From CAZSRX01 sp964609675 [NCBI: uncultured Bacteroidota bacterium] (GTDB lineage Bacteria > CLD3 > SB21), in contig CAZSRX010000008.1 of assembly GCA_964609675.1 (NCBI GenBank), positions 29,196-93,195 on the forward strand: 64,000 bases of DNA, in the 5' to 3' direction. Below are positions 18,160 through 28,040 of the stretch, piece by piece (the first letter of the stretch is position 1; the number at the start of each line of letters is the position of its first letter). The notes beneath the pieces are model-generated. The model saw only the letters and a list, made by a program, of their open reading frames with translations, did not search any database and was not told the origin of the DNA. The position numbers and the translations under genes were made by a program.

Positions 18160-19575
18160 TTACACATCGTAGTACAAATTCATTTCATACGGGTGCGGCC
18201 GGTTTCGTATTTCATAATATTCTTTGTATTTAGCCTCAATCCAGTCGTCAATATGGCCTTCGTCGAATACGCCGCCTTCGAGGAGATAGGCATGGTCGCG
18301 GTCGAGCGCCTCGAGTGCTTCGCGCAGTGAAGACGGCAGCGGCTTGATGGTCTCGCGGCGTTCCGCGCTCCAGGCAAAGACATTCTCGTCAATCGGTCCG
18401 AAGCCGTGTTCCCGCGGATCGATTTTATTGCGTATGCCGTCGAGGCCGGCCATAAGCTGCACCGCGAGAGCCAGATAGACATTGCAGGTGGCATCCGGCG
18501 GCCGGAATTCAAAACGGACGGTTTCCGGCTGGTCCGCATATTTCGGAACGCGGATGGCGGCGCTGCGATTGGCTAAGCTGAAAAAGGCGTTCACCGGCGC
18601 TTCAAAGCCCGGAATCAGCCGCCGATAGGAATTCGTGGAGGGATTGGTAAAAGCCAGCACAGAAGGCCCGTGCTTGAGCAGTCCGCCGATATACCAGAAG
18701 GCCATCTGACTGAGATGCCCGTAACCTTTTTCATCATAAAAGAGATTCTGCCCGTTCTTGAACAAATGCTGGTGGAAATGCATACCGCTGCCCGCTTCGC
18801 CGTAAAGCGGCTTGGGCATGTAGGTCACGGTTTGCCCGCGTTTGTAAGCCACCATTTTGGACACATACTTTATCATCTGTGCGGTATCGCCGCTCCGGAG
18901 AATGCCCATCAGCGGCGTTTCGATTTCACACTGACCGGGTCCCCCCACCTCATGATGATGGTATTTGATTTCAATACCCATGGATTCCAGAATCATCGAT
19001 ATTTCGCTACGTAAATTATATAACTGGTCTTTGGGCGGAATCACATGATACCCTCCGTGCGGCGGAATTACGTGGCCGTGGCCTCCGCGGGCACTTTGCC
19101 AGTCGGCTTCGCGGCTATCCAGCCGGTAAGAAGCGGTATTAACGGCGCTTTCAAACGAAACGTTGTCAAACACGTAAAACTCATATTCGGGCCCCCAACG
19201 GCTTTCGTCGGCCACCTGGAGATCGCACATGTACTTCTCCGCGCGCAGCATAATGTTCCGCGGATCTCTGGAAAACGGCTGTTTGCTATCGGCCTCATAC
19301 GAGGAACAAATAAAACTCAATGTCGGCACGTCCCAGAACGGGTCATGAAACGCCGTGGCCAAATCAGGCAGCAAAACCATATCGCCCGAACTGACGGACT
19401 TTAACCCGACCGAGGAACCGTCAAATCCCACACCGTCACGCATCAGCTTTTCATCGAACTGCGAGACCGGTATCGTTATATGATGCCATCGTCCGGCCAG
19501 GTCGGTAAACTTCAAATCAATCATTTTGTACTGGTTTTTCTTAATGTGCTCAATGGCTTCATCAATAGTTTTCAT
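18160..19575 (-). CDS. glnA: Glutamine synthetase type I, lacking the adenylylation tyrosine
   Basis: 471 residues, GSI length. Present: GVGFDGSSVG, the catalytic KYHHHEVGGPGQCEIE block, AGSGMHFHQHLF, NSYRRLIPGFEAPV (with the NxYKR-like loop) and FEFRPPDATCNVYLA. The C terminus (LREALEALDRDHAYLLEGGVF ... EMNLYYDV) aligns readily with enterobacterial GlnA; at the site where Tyr-397 of E. coli is adenylylated (NLYDLP) this protein has Phe-400 in NVFAWS. It should therefore escape GlnE control. Upstream, AAAGGATAA serves as ribosome binding site and a TATACT -10-like hexamer lies about 25 bases before it. It makes glutamine from glutamate, ammonia and ATP. Confidence 0.96.
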   Translation of the reverse strand: MKTIDEAIEHIKKNQYKMIDLKFTDLAGRWHHITIPVSQFDEKLMRDGVGFDGSSVGLKSVSSGDMVLLPDLATAFHDPFWDVPTLSFICSSYEADSKQPFSRDPRNIMLRAEKYMCDLQVADESRWGPEYEFYVFDNVSFESAVNTASYRLDSREADWQSARGGHGHVIPPHGGYHVIPPKDQLYNLRSEISMILESMGIEIKYHHHEVGGPGQCEIETPLMGILRSGDTAQMIKYVSKMVAYKRGQTVTYMPKPLYGEAGSGMHFHQHLFKNGQNLFYDEKGYGHLSQMAFWYIGGLLKHGPSVLAFTNPSTNSYRRLIPGFEAPVNAFFSLANRSAAIRVPKYADQPETVRFEFRPPDATCNVYLALAVQLMAGLDGIRNKIDPREHGFGPIDENVFAWSAERRETIKPLPSSLREALEALDRDHAYLLEGGVFDEGHIDDWIEAKYKEYYEIRNRPHPYEMNLYYDV

Positions 19576-19643
19576 AGCAGATTATCCTTTTAAACATCAA
19601 AGTATATCAAAAATATGTAGGCGCAATCCTGTTTAACGGCTGT

Positions 19644-20144
19644 TTAGACCTGCGGTTCCATGCCGAATTGTTTCCATTCTTCTCGTGCCGGCCCGTACAC
19701 GCCCGGCACCGCCAGTCCGGCCTGGCGCATCAGCACGGTCATCTGAGCGCGATGGTGCGTCTGATGTAAAATCAGGGAGTATAATACAAATCCTATCGTC
19801 CATGGTTCTCCGTACATATCAACGGTTTCGGTCAGCGTAGCATCCTTCCATTTCTTTTCCACTTCGGTTTTTACTGATAAAGCCGTCTGCTCATACTGCC
19901 GTATTATTTCCGTCGCTTTGGGTGGAGCGGGAGCGTGCTCATCCGGTCCTTCGGGTTTTAACCCGGTACGTTGCAGCATTTCGCAGGGTGTGGTTACAAG
20001 ATGCCAGGCCAGCGTGCCCAAAGATCGCCCCTCGGCTGTGACTTTTTGCCGCAAAGAATCATCGGTTAAATTCTTAAGCACTTTGACGGTAGCTTCAGAC
20101 TCATAACTCCATTGATTGATAAAATCTTCTATCGTTCTGAACAT
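19644..20144 (-). CDS. DinB/YfiT-fold four-helix protein
   Basis: 166 residues from the ATG at 20144 (MFRTIEDFINQW), chosen because CGGAG lies 9 bases before it; an upstream in-frame ATG (20198) gives 18 extra residues without a binding site. The DinB pattern is present: SLGTLAWHLVTTPCEML (first metal His) and LILHQTHHRAQMTVLMRQAG (HxxxH). These three histidines bind a divalent metal, and members include thiol-dependent transferases (mycothiol/bacillithiol) and uncharacterised stress proteins. The reaction is unknown here. Transcribed away from the batB operon and towards glnA. Confidence 0.82.
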   Translation of the reverse strand: MFRTIEDFINQWSYESEATVKVLKNLTDDSLRQKVTAEGRSLGTLAWHLVTTPCEMLQRTGLKPEGPDEHAPAPPKATEIIRQYEQTALSVKTEVEKKWKDATLTETVDMYGEPWTIGFVLYSLILHQTHHRAQMTVLMRQAGLAVPGVYGPAREEWKQFGMEPQV

Positions 20145-20252
20145 AAACAGGCTCCGTTTAAATTGCTGATTGGGTTTATATAATACATAACTTTGCAACG
20201 ATAATCAATAGAATTATCCCCGACGAACCCGGTGGATGCAATGTTAAAGTTT

Positions 20253-20281
20253 TTGCATAATAAGGTATTTATATTTATATT
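20253..20281 (+). promoter_or_regulatory. Putative promoter of the batB-cdaA gene run
   Basis: TTGCAT (20253-20258), 17-base spacer, TATATT (20276-20281), in the divergent gap between the DinB-fold gene and batB. The start codon is 46 bases further, preceded by AGGAAA. Confidence 0.5.
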
Positions 20282-20326
20282 CGCTCGTTATGATCGTTTT
20301 AACTTTAATCTGCAGGAAACATTAAA

Positions 20327-21364
20327 ATGATCCGGCTGGCCAATCCTGAATATCTCTGGTTGCTGGTGCCGGTTTTGGCGCTGTTATTATGGCACGGGGC
20401 TGTCCTTAAAAGTAAAATCAATCGCCGTCGGATATTTGTGCGGGACGAACTTAACGGATTAGTGAACGCAGATTATAACCGCTTTCGTTTGATCGGCCGC
20501 AACGTGTTATTTTATTCCGGCTTATTCCTGCTGGTGCTGGCTCTGTCAGGTATTCAAGTGGGATCCCGGTATGAAGAAATCAAAGTGGAAGGTATGGATA
20601 TCGTTCTGGCTCTGGATATATCCAGTTCCATGAATGCGCAGGATGTAAAACCCAGCCGCCTGGAAAAAGCTAAACATGAAATGCAGTCTCTGCTGAACCG
20701 CCTTTCGGGAGACCGGGTCGCGCTGGTGATTTTTGCCGGCGATGCGTTTTTACAATGCCCGATGACGACCGATTACGGCGCCATACGGCTTTTTCTTGAG
20801 TCCATAACGACCTCCGTGACCACATCGGTAGGTACGAATTTTGAGGCCGCTCTGGAAACGGCATTAGCGGCTTTCCCAAAAGAAAATGAAGACGCGCCTT
20901 CCCGGGCTGCCGGCAGGGCTATAGTCTTTTTTTCCGACGGCGAAGATCATAACCCGGCTTCCGAGAAAAAAATTGCCGACCTGAAGGACGTCACGGTGTT
21001 TACCATCGGTGTGGGTACGGAAATCCCGGCGCCGATTCCTGTTTATGATGACAACGGACAACTCAAAGATTATAAAAAACGCGGCGGCCAGGCCGTTACG
21101 ACACGGCTTGAGGAAGCCCTGTTAAAAAAAATGGCCGAAGAAACTTCCGGGGCTTATTACCGCGCCACAATGGACGAATCGGAAATGGACGCGCTGTACA
21201 AACGGCTCAGCGCTATGGGCAAAACCGAATCCCATCAATACCGTTATACGGAATACGAGGACCGCTACCAGTGGTTTCTGCTGATCGCTATCCTCTGCCT
21301 GCTGGGAGAGTTGATACTGCGCCCGCGTAAAAATCAACGCGATCGGAAGTCGTATGCCGTTTGA
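20327..21364 (+). CDS. VWA-domain membrane protein, BatB-like
   Basis: 345 residues. N-terminal FANPEYLW-like segment (RLANPEYLWLLVPVLALLLW) and a second hydrophobic stretch (LFYSGLFLLVLALSG) anchor it; a von Willebrand A domain follows with the MIDAS motif ALDISSSMNAQD (DxSxS), the Thr in SVGTNFEAAL and the Asp in FFSDGEDH. One last hydrophobic helix (WFLLIAILCLLGELIL) lies near the C terminus. It matches the BatB half of the BatA/BatB pair of Bacteroidetes and spirochaetes, associated with aerotolerance or envelope stress. The usual MoxR ATPase and DUF58 genes are not adjacent. Overlaps the next gene by 11 bases. Confidence 0.82.
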   Translation: MIRLANPEYLWLLVPVLALLLWHGAVLKSKINRRRIFVRDELNGLVNADYNRFRLIGRNVLFYSGLFLLVLALSGIQVGSRYEEIKVEGMDIVLALDISSSMNAQDVKPSRLEKAKHEMQSLLNRLSGDRVALVIFAGDAFLQCPMTTDYGAIRLFLESITTSVTTSVGTNFEAALETALAAFPKENEDAPSRAAGRAIVFFSDGEDHNPASEKKIADLKDVTVFTIGVGTEIPAPIPVYDDNGQLKDYKKRGGQAVTTRLEEALLKKMAEETSGAYYRATMDESEMDALYKRLSAMGKTESHQYRYTEYEDRYQWFLLIAILCLLGELILRPRKNQRDRKSYAV

Positions 21365-22340
21365 GTTCGCCAGCGGGTATGTTCTTCCCGCGCTCGCCGT
21401 AATACCTCTTTTAATATATTACACCCGCGGCAGGAAAAAGCCGGCCCTTCGTTATTCCGACACCCGCCTGCTGCGTGCCGTCATGCCTTCATTCCGAAGC
21501 CGATGGGCGGCTGTAATGCCTTATGTCCAGTGGTCGGCCGTCGCGCTGCTCATCGTAGGCATGGCCCGTCCCCGCTTAAAAAATGTTCAGGAAAAAATCA
21601 CTGCCGAAGGCATCGATATCGTGATGGCGCTGGATGTATCCCGCAGCATGCTGATTGAGGATATGGGAAGGAAAAACCGTCTGGAAGCCGCCAAAGAAGT
21701 CGCGATCCGGTTTGTGGAACGCCGCACGTCCGACCGGGTCGCTCTGGTTGTTTTTGCCGGTAAAAGCTTCACCCAGTGCCCGCTGACCACGGACTACGCC
21801 ATGGTTATTCATTACATCCGGCAAACACATATCGGCATGGTCGAAGACGGCACGGCCATCGGCATGGGCATTGTCAACTCCGTCAACCGGCTGCGGGAAA
21901 GCACAGCCAAGAGCAAGATTATCATCCTGCTCACCGACGGCCAGAATAATCGCGGCGAAATTGACCCGATTACCTCCGCCCAGATCGCGAAAGCGCTGAA
22001 CATACGCATTTACACCATCGGCGCCGGTAAAGACGGCATCGCTCGCATTCCCGTGGACGACCCGTTTTTCGGCCGGCAATATGTAAGCGCCGAAGTTAAA
22101 ATCGACGAACCGACCCTCAAAAGCATCGCCGAAATCACCGGCGGACAGTTTTACCGGGCCACCACCGAAAACATGCTCGAAGATGTTTACCGGGACATTG
22201 AGAAACTGGAAAAAACCAAAATCGAGGTTTCGACGATCCTGCGCTACAAAGAATTGTATCCGTATTTCTTAATAGCCGCGCTGGGTCTGCTACTGTCCGC
22301 GGCCGTGCTTTCAAGAACCTTATTCAGCGAGATTCCCTGA
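21354..22340 (+). CDS. VWA-domain membrane protein, BatA-like
   Basis: 328 residues. Two N-terminal membrane helices (YVLPALAVIPLLIYY and VQWSAVALLIVGMARP), then a VWA domain with MIDAS ALDVSRSMLIEDM, Thr in DGTAIGMGIVNSVNRL and Asp in ILLTDGQNN, and a C-terminal membrane helix (YFLIAALGLLLSAAVL). This is the BatA-type arrangement. Here the BatB-like gene comes first, the reverse of the more common batA-batB order. The start lies within the previous gene and its stop overlaps the ATG of tilS (TGATG), so translation is probably coupled. Confidence 0.84.
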   Translation: MPFEFASGYVLPALAVIPLLIYYTRGRKKPALRYSDTRLLRAVMPSFRSRWAAVMPYVQWSAVALLIVGMARPRLKNVQEKITAEGIDIVMALDVSRSMLIEDMGRKNRLEAAKEVAIRFVERRTSDRVALVVFAGKSFTQCPLTTDYAMVIHYIRQTHIGMVEDGTAIGMGIVNSVNRLRESTAKSKIIILLTDGQNNRGEIDPITSAQIAKALNIRIYTIGAGKDGIARIPVDDPFFGRQYVSAEVKIDEPTLKSIAEITGGQFYRATTENMLEDVYRDIEKLEKTKIEVSTILRYKELYPYFLIAALGLLLSAAVLSRTLFSEIP

Positions 22341-23761
22341 TGACACCTTCTGATCTGGAATCCCGATTTACCGCTCATTGCCGGGACCGGCGATATTTCC
22401 AGCCCGGCGACCGCTTGCTGCTGGCGGTTTCCGGCGGTATGGATTCCACCGTTATGCTCGACCTGTTCTGCCGCGCAAAAGACCGGCTTCAGGTTATCCT
22501 GGAGGTGTTTCATCTCAATCATGGCCTGCGCGGCGCTGAAAGCGATGGCGATGAAGCTTTCGTCAAAACGCTGTGCGCAAAAGCCGGCGTACCGTGTCAC
22601 GCCGACCGGGTGGACGTGCGCGCCGAAGCCGAATCCGGCGAATCCCTGGAATCGGCCGCGCGCCGAATTCGTTATGCACTGCTGAACCGCTGCGCGGAAG
22701 ACAACCAATTAAATTATATCTGTACCGCGCATCACCGCGACGATCAGGCGGAAACCGTACTGGCGCGCATTATTCACGGCACCGGATGGACCGGCCTTTG
22801 CGGTATTCGCGAACGGAATGGAAAATTAGTCAGGCCTTTGCTGGCCTTTTCCCGGGAGGATATTTCTTTATACGCCGGATCGCGGCATTTAGCCTACCGT
22901 ACCGATTCCACCAACAGCGATATGACGATCTTTCGCAACCGGGTTCGCCGCCGGCTTTTACCGCTGCTGGCCGCGGAATATGACCCGCAGACCGCCAGCC
23001 ATCTCATTCATTTGTCGGCCATCGCCGGCGAGACCCTGGAGTGGGCGCAGTCGGAAGTAAAACGCCTATGGGCGGAAGCCTGCTGCTATGCCGATAAGGA
23101 TAAAATTAAACTTGATATTAACTCTTTTAACCATTACCTTTTATTTCAACGCAAATTGCTTATTGAAAAAGCTTTTGCGGCGATTTTTAATACGGATCCG
23201 GAAGCGCTGTTTCTGCGTTATCAGGATTATACGGCTATCATGCACCTGGCAGCATCCTCTGAATCCGGTTCCAAATTTTACAGGGGAAAAGCCGTGGTGC
23301 TGAAAACACAGTCGTATCTGGTATTTTATCATACAGAACGCTTGCAGACGGAACCGTTCTGTATGGTTATCGGATCCGCCGGCGAATATAACCTGAGCGA
23401 TAACGGCATCCGGTTTGTCCTGAAACCATACCCCGGCAACAAACGGCCGCCGTTGGGCATGTCGCGGTATGTAGAGTATATAGACGGGGCCAAGATTCGC
23501 GGGACACTGGTTCTTCGCAACTGGAAACCTGGCGACCGGTTTAACCCGCTGGGGATGCAGGGCATGAAAAAGCTGAGCGATTTTTTTATTGATAAAAAAA
23601 TCGATGTCCTTAATAAACCGCTGATTCCGCTGTTAACCGACCGGTTTGGCGATGACGAACAGATAGTCTGGGTGTGCGGTTGGCGGCTTGACGAACGATA
23701 TAAAATTGATAAAAACACCAAAACCATTTACCAAATCGAATGTGACTACCATGAAACCTGA
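22340..23761 (+). CDS. tilS: tRNA(Ile)-lysidine synthetase TilS
   Basis: 473 residues. The PP-loop ATPase motif SGGMDSTVML (around 34-43) and HLNHGLRG, AHHRDDQAETVLARI and RTDSTNSDMTIFRNRVRRRLLP mark TilS; the C-terminal substrate-recognition domain carries RNWKPGDRFNPLGMQGMKKLSDFFIDKKI. It changes C34 of tRNA-Ile(CAU) to lysidine so that it reads AUA. TilS-hpt-ftsH is a gene order found in many bacteria. Start overlaps the stop of batA by one base; the 3' end overlaps hpt by 11 bases. Confidence 0.96.
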   Translation: MTPSDLESRFTAHCRDRRYFQPGDRLLLAVSGGMDSTVMLDLFCRAKDRLQVILEVFHLNHGLRGAESDGDEAFVKTLCAKAGVPCHADRVDVRAEAESGESLESAARRIRYALLNRCAEDNQLNYICTAHHRDDQAETVLARIIHGTGWTGLCGIRERNGKLVRPLLAFSREDISLYAGSRHLAYRTDSTNSDMTIFRNRVRRRLLPLLAAEYDPQTASHLIHLSAIAGETLEWAQSEVKRLWAEACCYADKDKIKLDINSFNHYLLFQRKLLIEKAFAAIFNTDPEALFLRYQDYTAIMHLAASSESGSKFYRGKAVVLKTQSYLVFYHTERLQTEPFCMVIGSAGEYNLSDNGIRFVLKPYPGNKRPPLGMSRYVEYIDGAKIRGTLVLRNWKPGDRFNPLGMQGMKKLSDFFIDKKIDVLNKPLIPLLTDRFGDDEQIVWVCGWRLDERYKIDKNTKTIYQIECDYHET

Positions 23762-24296
23762 GCTTCACATTGACGGACATGATTTTAAAATCCTGATCGA
23801 CCGCAATGAAATTGAAAAAGCGGTCCGGCGTCTGGCCCAGCGGCTAACCGATGATTACCGCGGCAAGAATCCCATTCTGGTGGGTGTGCTCAATGGCGCT
23901 TTTCTCTTCATCGCCGACTTATTCCGCGCCATGGACGTATCGGAAGCGGAAATCGATTTTCTGAAAATCGGCAGCTACGGCGACCACATGACTTCCTCCG
24001 GCAAAGTGACGCTGGATAAGGACGTCAGCGCCCAACTTAAGGACCGCCATGTCATTGTGGTGGAGGATATCGTTGATTCCGGCCTGTCGGTAACGTATAT
24101 CCGCAATCACCTGATGTATTATCAACCCGCCTCCCTCGAATTTGCCGCCCTGCTGCTGAAAAAAGAAAAAGCTAAAACCGATTTCCCGATTAAATACGTC
24201 GGATTCGAAATCGGTAATGACTTTGTCATCGGTTACGGCCTGGATTATCAGCAGCAATACCGGAACCTGCCGGATGTGTACGTTACCCACAACTAA
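23751..24296 (+). CDS. hpt: Hypoxanthine phosphoribosyltransferase
   Basis: 181 residues from ATG 23751 (MKPELHIDGHDFKILID); a longer in-frame extension into tilS is not family-like. The PRPP-binding motif VIVVEDIVDSGLSVTYI and the early GVLNGAFLFIADL and DFLKIGSYG segments are typical of Hpt. It salvages hypoxanthine (and guanine) to IMP (GMP). Coupled to tilS by an 11-base overlap, followed by ftsH after 24 bases. Confidence 0.95.
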   Translation: MKPELHIDGHDFKILIDRNEIEKAVRRLAQRLTDDYRGKNPILVGVLNGAFLFIADLFRAMDVSEAEIDFLKIGSYGDHMTSSGKVTLDKDVSAQLKDRHVIVVEDIVDSGLSVTYIRNHLMYYQPASLEFAALLLKKEKAKTDFPIKYVGFEIGNDFVIGYGLDYQQQYRNLPDVYVTHN

Positions 24297-24320
24297 GGAG
24301 CGTGTTTACGATTTTACAAT

Positions 24321-26339
24321 ATGGCCGATAATAATAAAACCAAAAATAAAAAATCATCGGGTAGCCACGAAAAGAGCAAAGGAAACGCGTCCAAAAGTAA
24401 TCGGCCTGCCCCGCCGGGCGGCGGCCCGAATATGAAAAACTCGATGAGTACCGTTCTGATATGGATGGCGCTCTTTTTTGCGTTTTTTTTCCTCTATCAC
24501 TTATTGAGCGGCAACACCGATAAAATCGCTGAAATTCCATTCTCGGAATATCAGGAACTGCTGGAAAGCAATAAGATCAGCGGTATCGTGATTACCGATT
24601 ACGAATTAAGCGGCCTCCTCAAAGAAGACACCACACGGATTGTGGACGGAAAACTAACCCGATACAGTCAGTTCCGGACGTATCTGCCGTTTATCGATTC
24701 CAAAATGCTGGAGGATTGGAAGGCGCGTGGAATTGGCGTGGAGTTCACTAAAAAAGGAACGGATTTTTCCAGCATTCTTCTGCAGATGCTTCCGTGGATT
24801 ATCGCCATCGGTATTTTTATTTTTATTCTTCGCCGCATGCAGGGCGGAGGTTCCGGCGGAAAAAACATTTTTTCGTTTGGTAAAAGCCGCGCCCGCATGT
24901 CCAGCGATAAGGACGCCAAAGTAACTTTTTCGGATGTGGCCGGCTGTGAGGAAGCAAAAACCGAACTTCAGGAAATCGTGGAATTTCTGAAAGATCCCGG
25001 TCGATTTACGCGTCTGGGCGGACGCATTCCCAAAGGCGCGCTGCTGCTGGGCCCTCCGGGGACAGGCAAAACCCTTCTGGCCCGGGCCGTTGCGGGCGAA
25101 GCCGGCGTGCCGTTTTTCTCGATCAGTGGAGCGGATTTTGTGGAAATGTTTGTCGGTGTAGGCGCGGCGCGGGTGCGCGACCTGTTTGAACAGGCCAAGA
25201 AAAACCATCCCTGCATTATTTTTATCGACGAGATCGACGCCGTTGGTCGGTCCCGCGGCGCAGGCCTGGGCGGCGGCCATGACGAACGCGAACAAACTCT
25301 TAACCAACTCCTCGTTGAAATGGACGGTTTCAACGCCAGCGATGGCATCATCGTCATCGCGGCAACCAACCGCCCGGATATTCTTGACACCGCGCTTCTG
25401 CGACCGGGCCGGTTCGACCGGCAAATCGTCGTTGACCAACCGGACGTCAAGGGCCGCGAGGAAATCCTTAAAATCCATGTCCGTAAAGTGCCGCTCAGCG
25501 ACAATGTCCGTCTCGAAAAAATCGCCAAAGGTACGCCCGGCCTCTCCGGCGCCGACCTCGAAAATTTAGTGAACGAAGCCTCGCTGCTTGCCGCACGGCG
25601 CAACTCCGATGTCGTGGAAAATATCGATTTTGAAAACGCCAAGGACAAGGTGATGATGGGCGTGGAACGGAAGAGTCTTGTTATAAACGAGAAAGAAAAA
25701 AACATGGTGGCTTACCATGAAGCCGGTCACGCGCTGGTCGCCAAATTACTGCCCGATTCGGACCCCGTTCACAAAGTCACTATTATTCCCCGCGGGCGCG
25801 CGCTGGGCCTGACGCATTACCTGCCCACCGACGACCGGCATATGTATTCCCGCCAGTTCATCCAGACCACATTGGTTCACCTGCTCGGCGGACGGGCGGC
25901 GGAAAAAATCGTCTTCAACCACGTCACGACCGGCGCCGGCAACGACATTGACCGGGCTACCGCCGTGGCGCGTAAAATGGTCTGCGAATGGGGCATGAGC
26001 GACGCGTTGGGTCCGGTCGCCTTCGGCAAGAAGGACGAGGAAGTCTTCCTCGGACGCGAAATCGCCACCGCCCGCAATTACAGCGAAAAAACCTCCACGC
26101 TGATCGACGAGGAAATCAAACGGATCATCTGGGAAGCCGAAAAAACCGCTGACCAGCTTCTGCGGGATAATATCCAATACCTGCACGCCATCGCCCGCGC
26201 CCTCATCGAACGGGAAACAATCGATGCGGAAGATCTGGACCTGATCATGAAAGACCCGGACGCGTTCAACGGTAACGCGTCAAACCCTAAAACCCCTGAA
26301 ACGGAAGTTACCCCTGCAGTCATCACACCAACGGTATAA
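24321..26339 (+). CDS. ftsH: ATP-dependent zinc metalloprotease FtsH
   Basis: 672 residues. The N-terminal ~40 residues are Lys/Ser/Gly-rich and cytoplasmic; membrane helices lie at about 44-62 and around 155-170 ([16 protein letters not shown]), flanking a periplasmic domain. The AAA+ domain has Walker A GPPGTGKT (244-251), Walker B IIFIDEID (about 298-305), pore motif [11 protein letters not shown], and the SRH with [22 protein letters not shown]. The zinc site HEAGH is at 466-470. FtsH degrades membrane and regulatory proteins. The long N-terminal extension could be shorter: ATG at 24432 is a possible start just before the first helix, and the AAGGAG near 24295 is far from the annotated ATG. 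Confidence 0.97.
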   Translation: MADNNKTKNKKSSGSHEKSKGNASKSNRPAPPGGGPNMKNSMSTVLIWMALFFAFFFLYHLLSGNTDKIAEIPFSEYQELLESNKISGIVITDYELSGLLKEDTTRIVDGKLTRYSQFRTYLPFIDSKMLEDWKARGIGVEFTKKGTDFSSILLQMLPWIIAIGIFIFILRRMQGGGSGGKNIFSFGKSRARMSSDKDAKVTFSDVAGCEEAKTELQEIVEFLKDPGRFTRLGGRIPKGALLLGPPGTGKTLLARAVAGEAGVPFFSISGADFVEMFVGVGAARVRDLFEQAKKNHPCIIFIDEIDAVGRSRGAGLGGGHDEREQTLNQLLVEMDGFNASDGIIVIAATNRPDILDTALLRPGRFDRQIVVDQPDVKGREEILKIHVRKVPLSDNVRLEKIAKGTPGLSGADLENLVNEASLLAARRNSDVVENIDFENAKDKVMMGVERKSLVINEKEKNMVAYHEAGHALVAKLLPDSDPVHKVTIIPRGRALGLTHYLPTDDRHMYSRQFIQTTLVHLLGGRAAEKIVFNHVTTGAGNDIDRATAVARKMVCEWGMSDALGPVAFGKKDEEVFLGREIATARNYSEKTSTLIDEEIKRIIWEAEKTADQLLRDNIQYLHAIARALIERETIDAEDLDLIMKDPDAFNGNASNPKTPETEVTPAVITPTV

Positions 26340-26345
26340 CAATTT

Positions 26346-28040
26346 ATGGAAAAACTGATTCGTTTTCTTTCCGGGGAAGTCCCCGGCGGCATCGGGCTAT
26401 ATATCGGCGTCATGTTTGTAATTATCTTTATGGCTTGGTTCCTATACCGGTTTTCCGCCGTCATCAATAAGCAGAAGCTCAAACGCATAGCGATGTTTCT
26501 CTGCGCTTTTGCAACCTTTACTTACCTGATAGCCCGTTTATCCCGGCCGCCTCAGGAAGAAACCATTTACATTGCCGTCTGGCCGCTTCAATATCTTCCC
26601 GCTACCGGCTTCCCGGCTGATTCCGGGGAGTTCGCAGGACTCGGAAGAGCCCTGGCGGAATTAACAGCTTACCGCGGTATGATGACGTCGCCGGACCATA
26701 TGCTCTTTCTCAAACCCGATTGGCTCTTAGACGCCTTCGACTCCACCGACCGCGCGGAACTGAAATATAACGATACCGTACGGCTTACAACCTGGTGCCG
26801 TACGCTTAAAATCAATTATATGGTCAGCGGATCCTACTCCATATCCGGAAAGTACCTTGAAATAAACGCCGACATCTATTCGCTTGAAGAAAGCGAATCC
26901 CGAGCGTTGATACGTGAAACCCTCTCATTTCAAACCACGCAAGACCTGGTACCGGCACTTGAAAACCTGTCTGCCATTATGACCAAAGGTATTTATAAAA
27001 CCGCCGGTATGCGACCGGCGCCGGTTATGGAACCGGATCTGGAACTGTACCGATCCCCCGCTCTTTTACAATACGGTTATGCGCAGGAACTTTTCTCACG
27101 AGACCGCTATCAGGAATCGCTGGCCGCTTTCAACCGCGCGCACATGAAAGACAGTTCGCGCGCCCTGACATGGTTCGGCAAAGGTTTAGCCTACGGCGAA
27201 CTGATGATCCGGACATCCGACGACAAACTGCGCAACGACTACCAGAAGCGCGCCGAATACCATCTCAAAATGTGCGGCCAGAAAGCGCCCGGATTTGCCC
27301 CGGCTTATGTTGCCTTAGCGAAATACTATCTGTTCATGAAACCGGAACCGCGGTATCTGGACGCCGAATTCGCTTTAATCGCCGGAAAAGAGTTATACGC
27401 GCGGGATTATATGATATATTACCTGCTCAGCTTCATGCAGAAAATCCGCTGGGAATCATTCGGATTTACACGACGACAAGACATTCTGGCGCAGGCGCTT
27501 CAATATAATCCGGCCGCGTTCCAGACGTACCTGGAATACGGTTTTATGTTTCTTCAGTACGCCAAACCTCACGATTACAATACCCAGCAGGCGCTTCAGT
27601 GTTTCCGTACCGCTAAATTCCTGAGGCCGAATCATCTGAACGCGATCATGGGGCTTGTTTCCGCTTATGACTACATGGGATATTATGACGAAGCGCTTAA
27701 ACTGCTCGAACAGGCCGATCGGTTGTACCCAAACCACACGGAAATATTTTACACGCAGGGCGTCGTGCATTATCATCAGGCGGCATGGTACAAAATGAAA
27801 AAACGTCGGCAGGATGAAAATCAAAGTTACCGGCTGGCCGAACAGTATTTTCAGCGGGCGGTCAAATCGGCCAATCACGGTTATGCCTTTTTGTACCTTG
27901 GAAAAATCTATGATATTCAGAACCGTAAAAACGAGGCCATCGAAGCATTCCGCGCCGCCATGAAATACATCCCGCGCGAAGATCCTTACCGTGAGGAAGC
28001 GCGCAAAAAACTCAGGGAGTATTTTCCGGATGTCGAATAG
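26346..28040 (+). CDS. Membrane-anchored TPR-repeat protein
   Basis: 564 residues with two N-terminal membrane helices (about 15-36 and 46-64). Residues ~75-220 form an alpha/beta domain reminiscent of the TolB/FlgO-like N-terminal domains that precede TPRs (MVSGSYSISGKYLEINADIY). The rest is a run of tetratricopeptide-like helices (for example ALTWFGKGLAYGELM, NHLNAIMGLVSAYDYMGYYDEALKLLEQA, HTEIFYTQGVVHYHQAA and YLGKIYDIQNRKNEAIEAFRAAMKYIP). Probably an envelope protein-interaction scaffold; partner unknown. It starts 6 bases after ftsH and its end overlaps folP by 11 bases. Confidence 0.78.
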   Translation: MEKLIRFLSGEVPGGIGLYIGVMFVIIFMAWFLYRFSAVINKQKLKRIAMFLCAFATFTYLIARLSRPPQEETIYIAVWPLQYLPATGFPADSGEFAGLGRALAELTAYRGMMTSPDHMLFLKPDWLLDAFDSTDRAELKYNDTVRLTTWCRTLKINYMVSGSYSISGKYLEINADIYSLEESESRALIRETLSFQTTQDLVPALENLSAIMTKGIYKTAGMRPAPVMEPDLELYRSPALLQYGYAQELFSRDRYQESLAAFNRAHMKDSSRALTWFGKGLAYGELMIRTSDDKLRNDYQKRAEYHLKMCGQKAPGFAPAYVALAKYYLFMKPEPRYLDAEFALIAGKELYARDYMIYYLLSFMQKIRWESFGFTRRQDILAQALQYNPAAFQTYLEYGFMFLQYAKPHDYNTQQALQCFRTAKFLRPNHLNAIMGLVSAYDYMGYYDEALKLLEQADRLYPNHTEIFYTQGVVHYHQAAWYKMKKRRQDENQSYRLAEQYFQRAVKSANHGYAFLYLGKIYDIQNRKNEAIEAFRAAMKYIPREDPYREEARKKLREYFPDVE

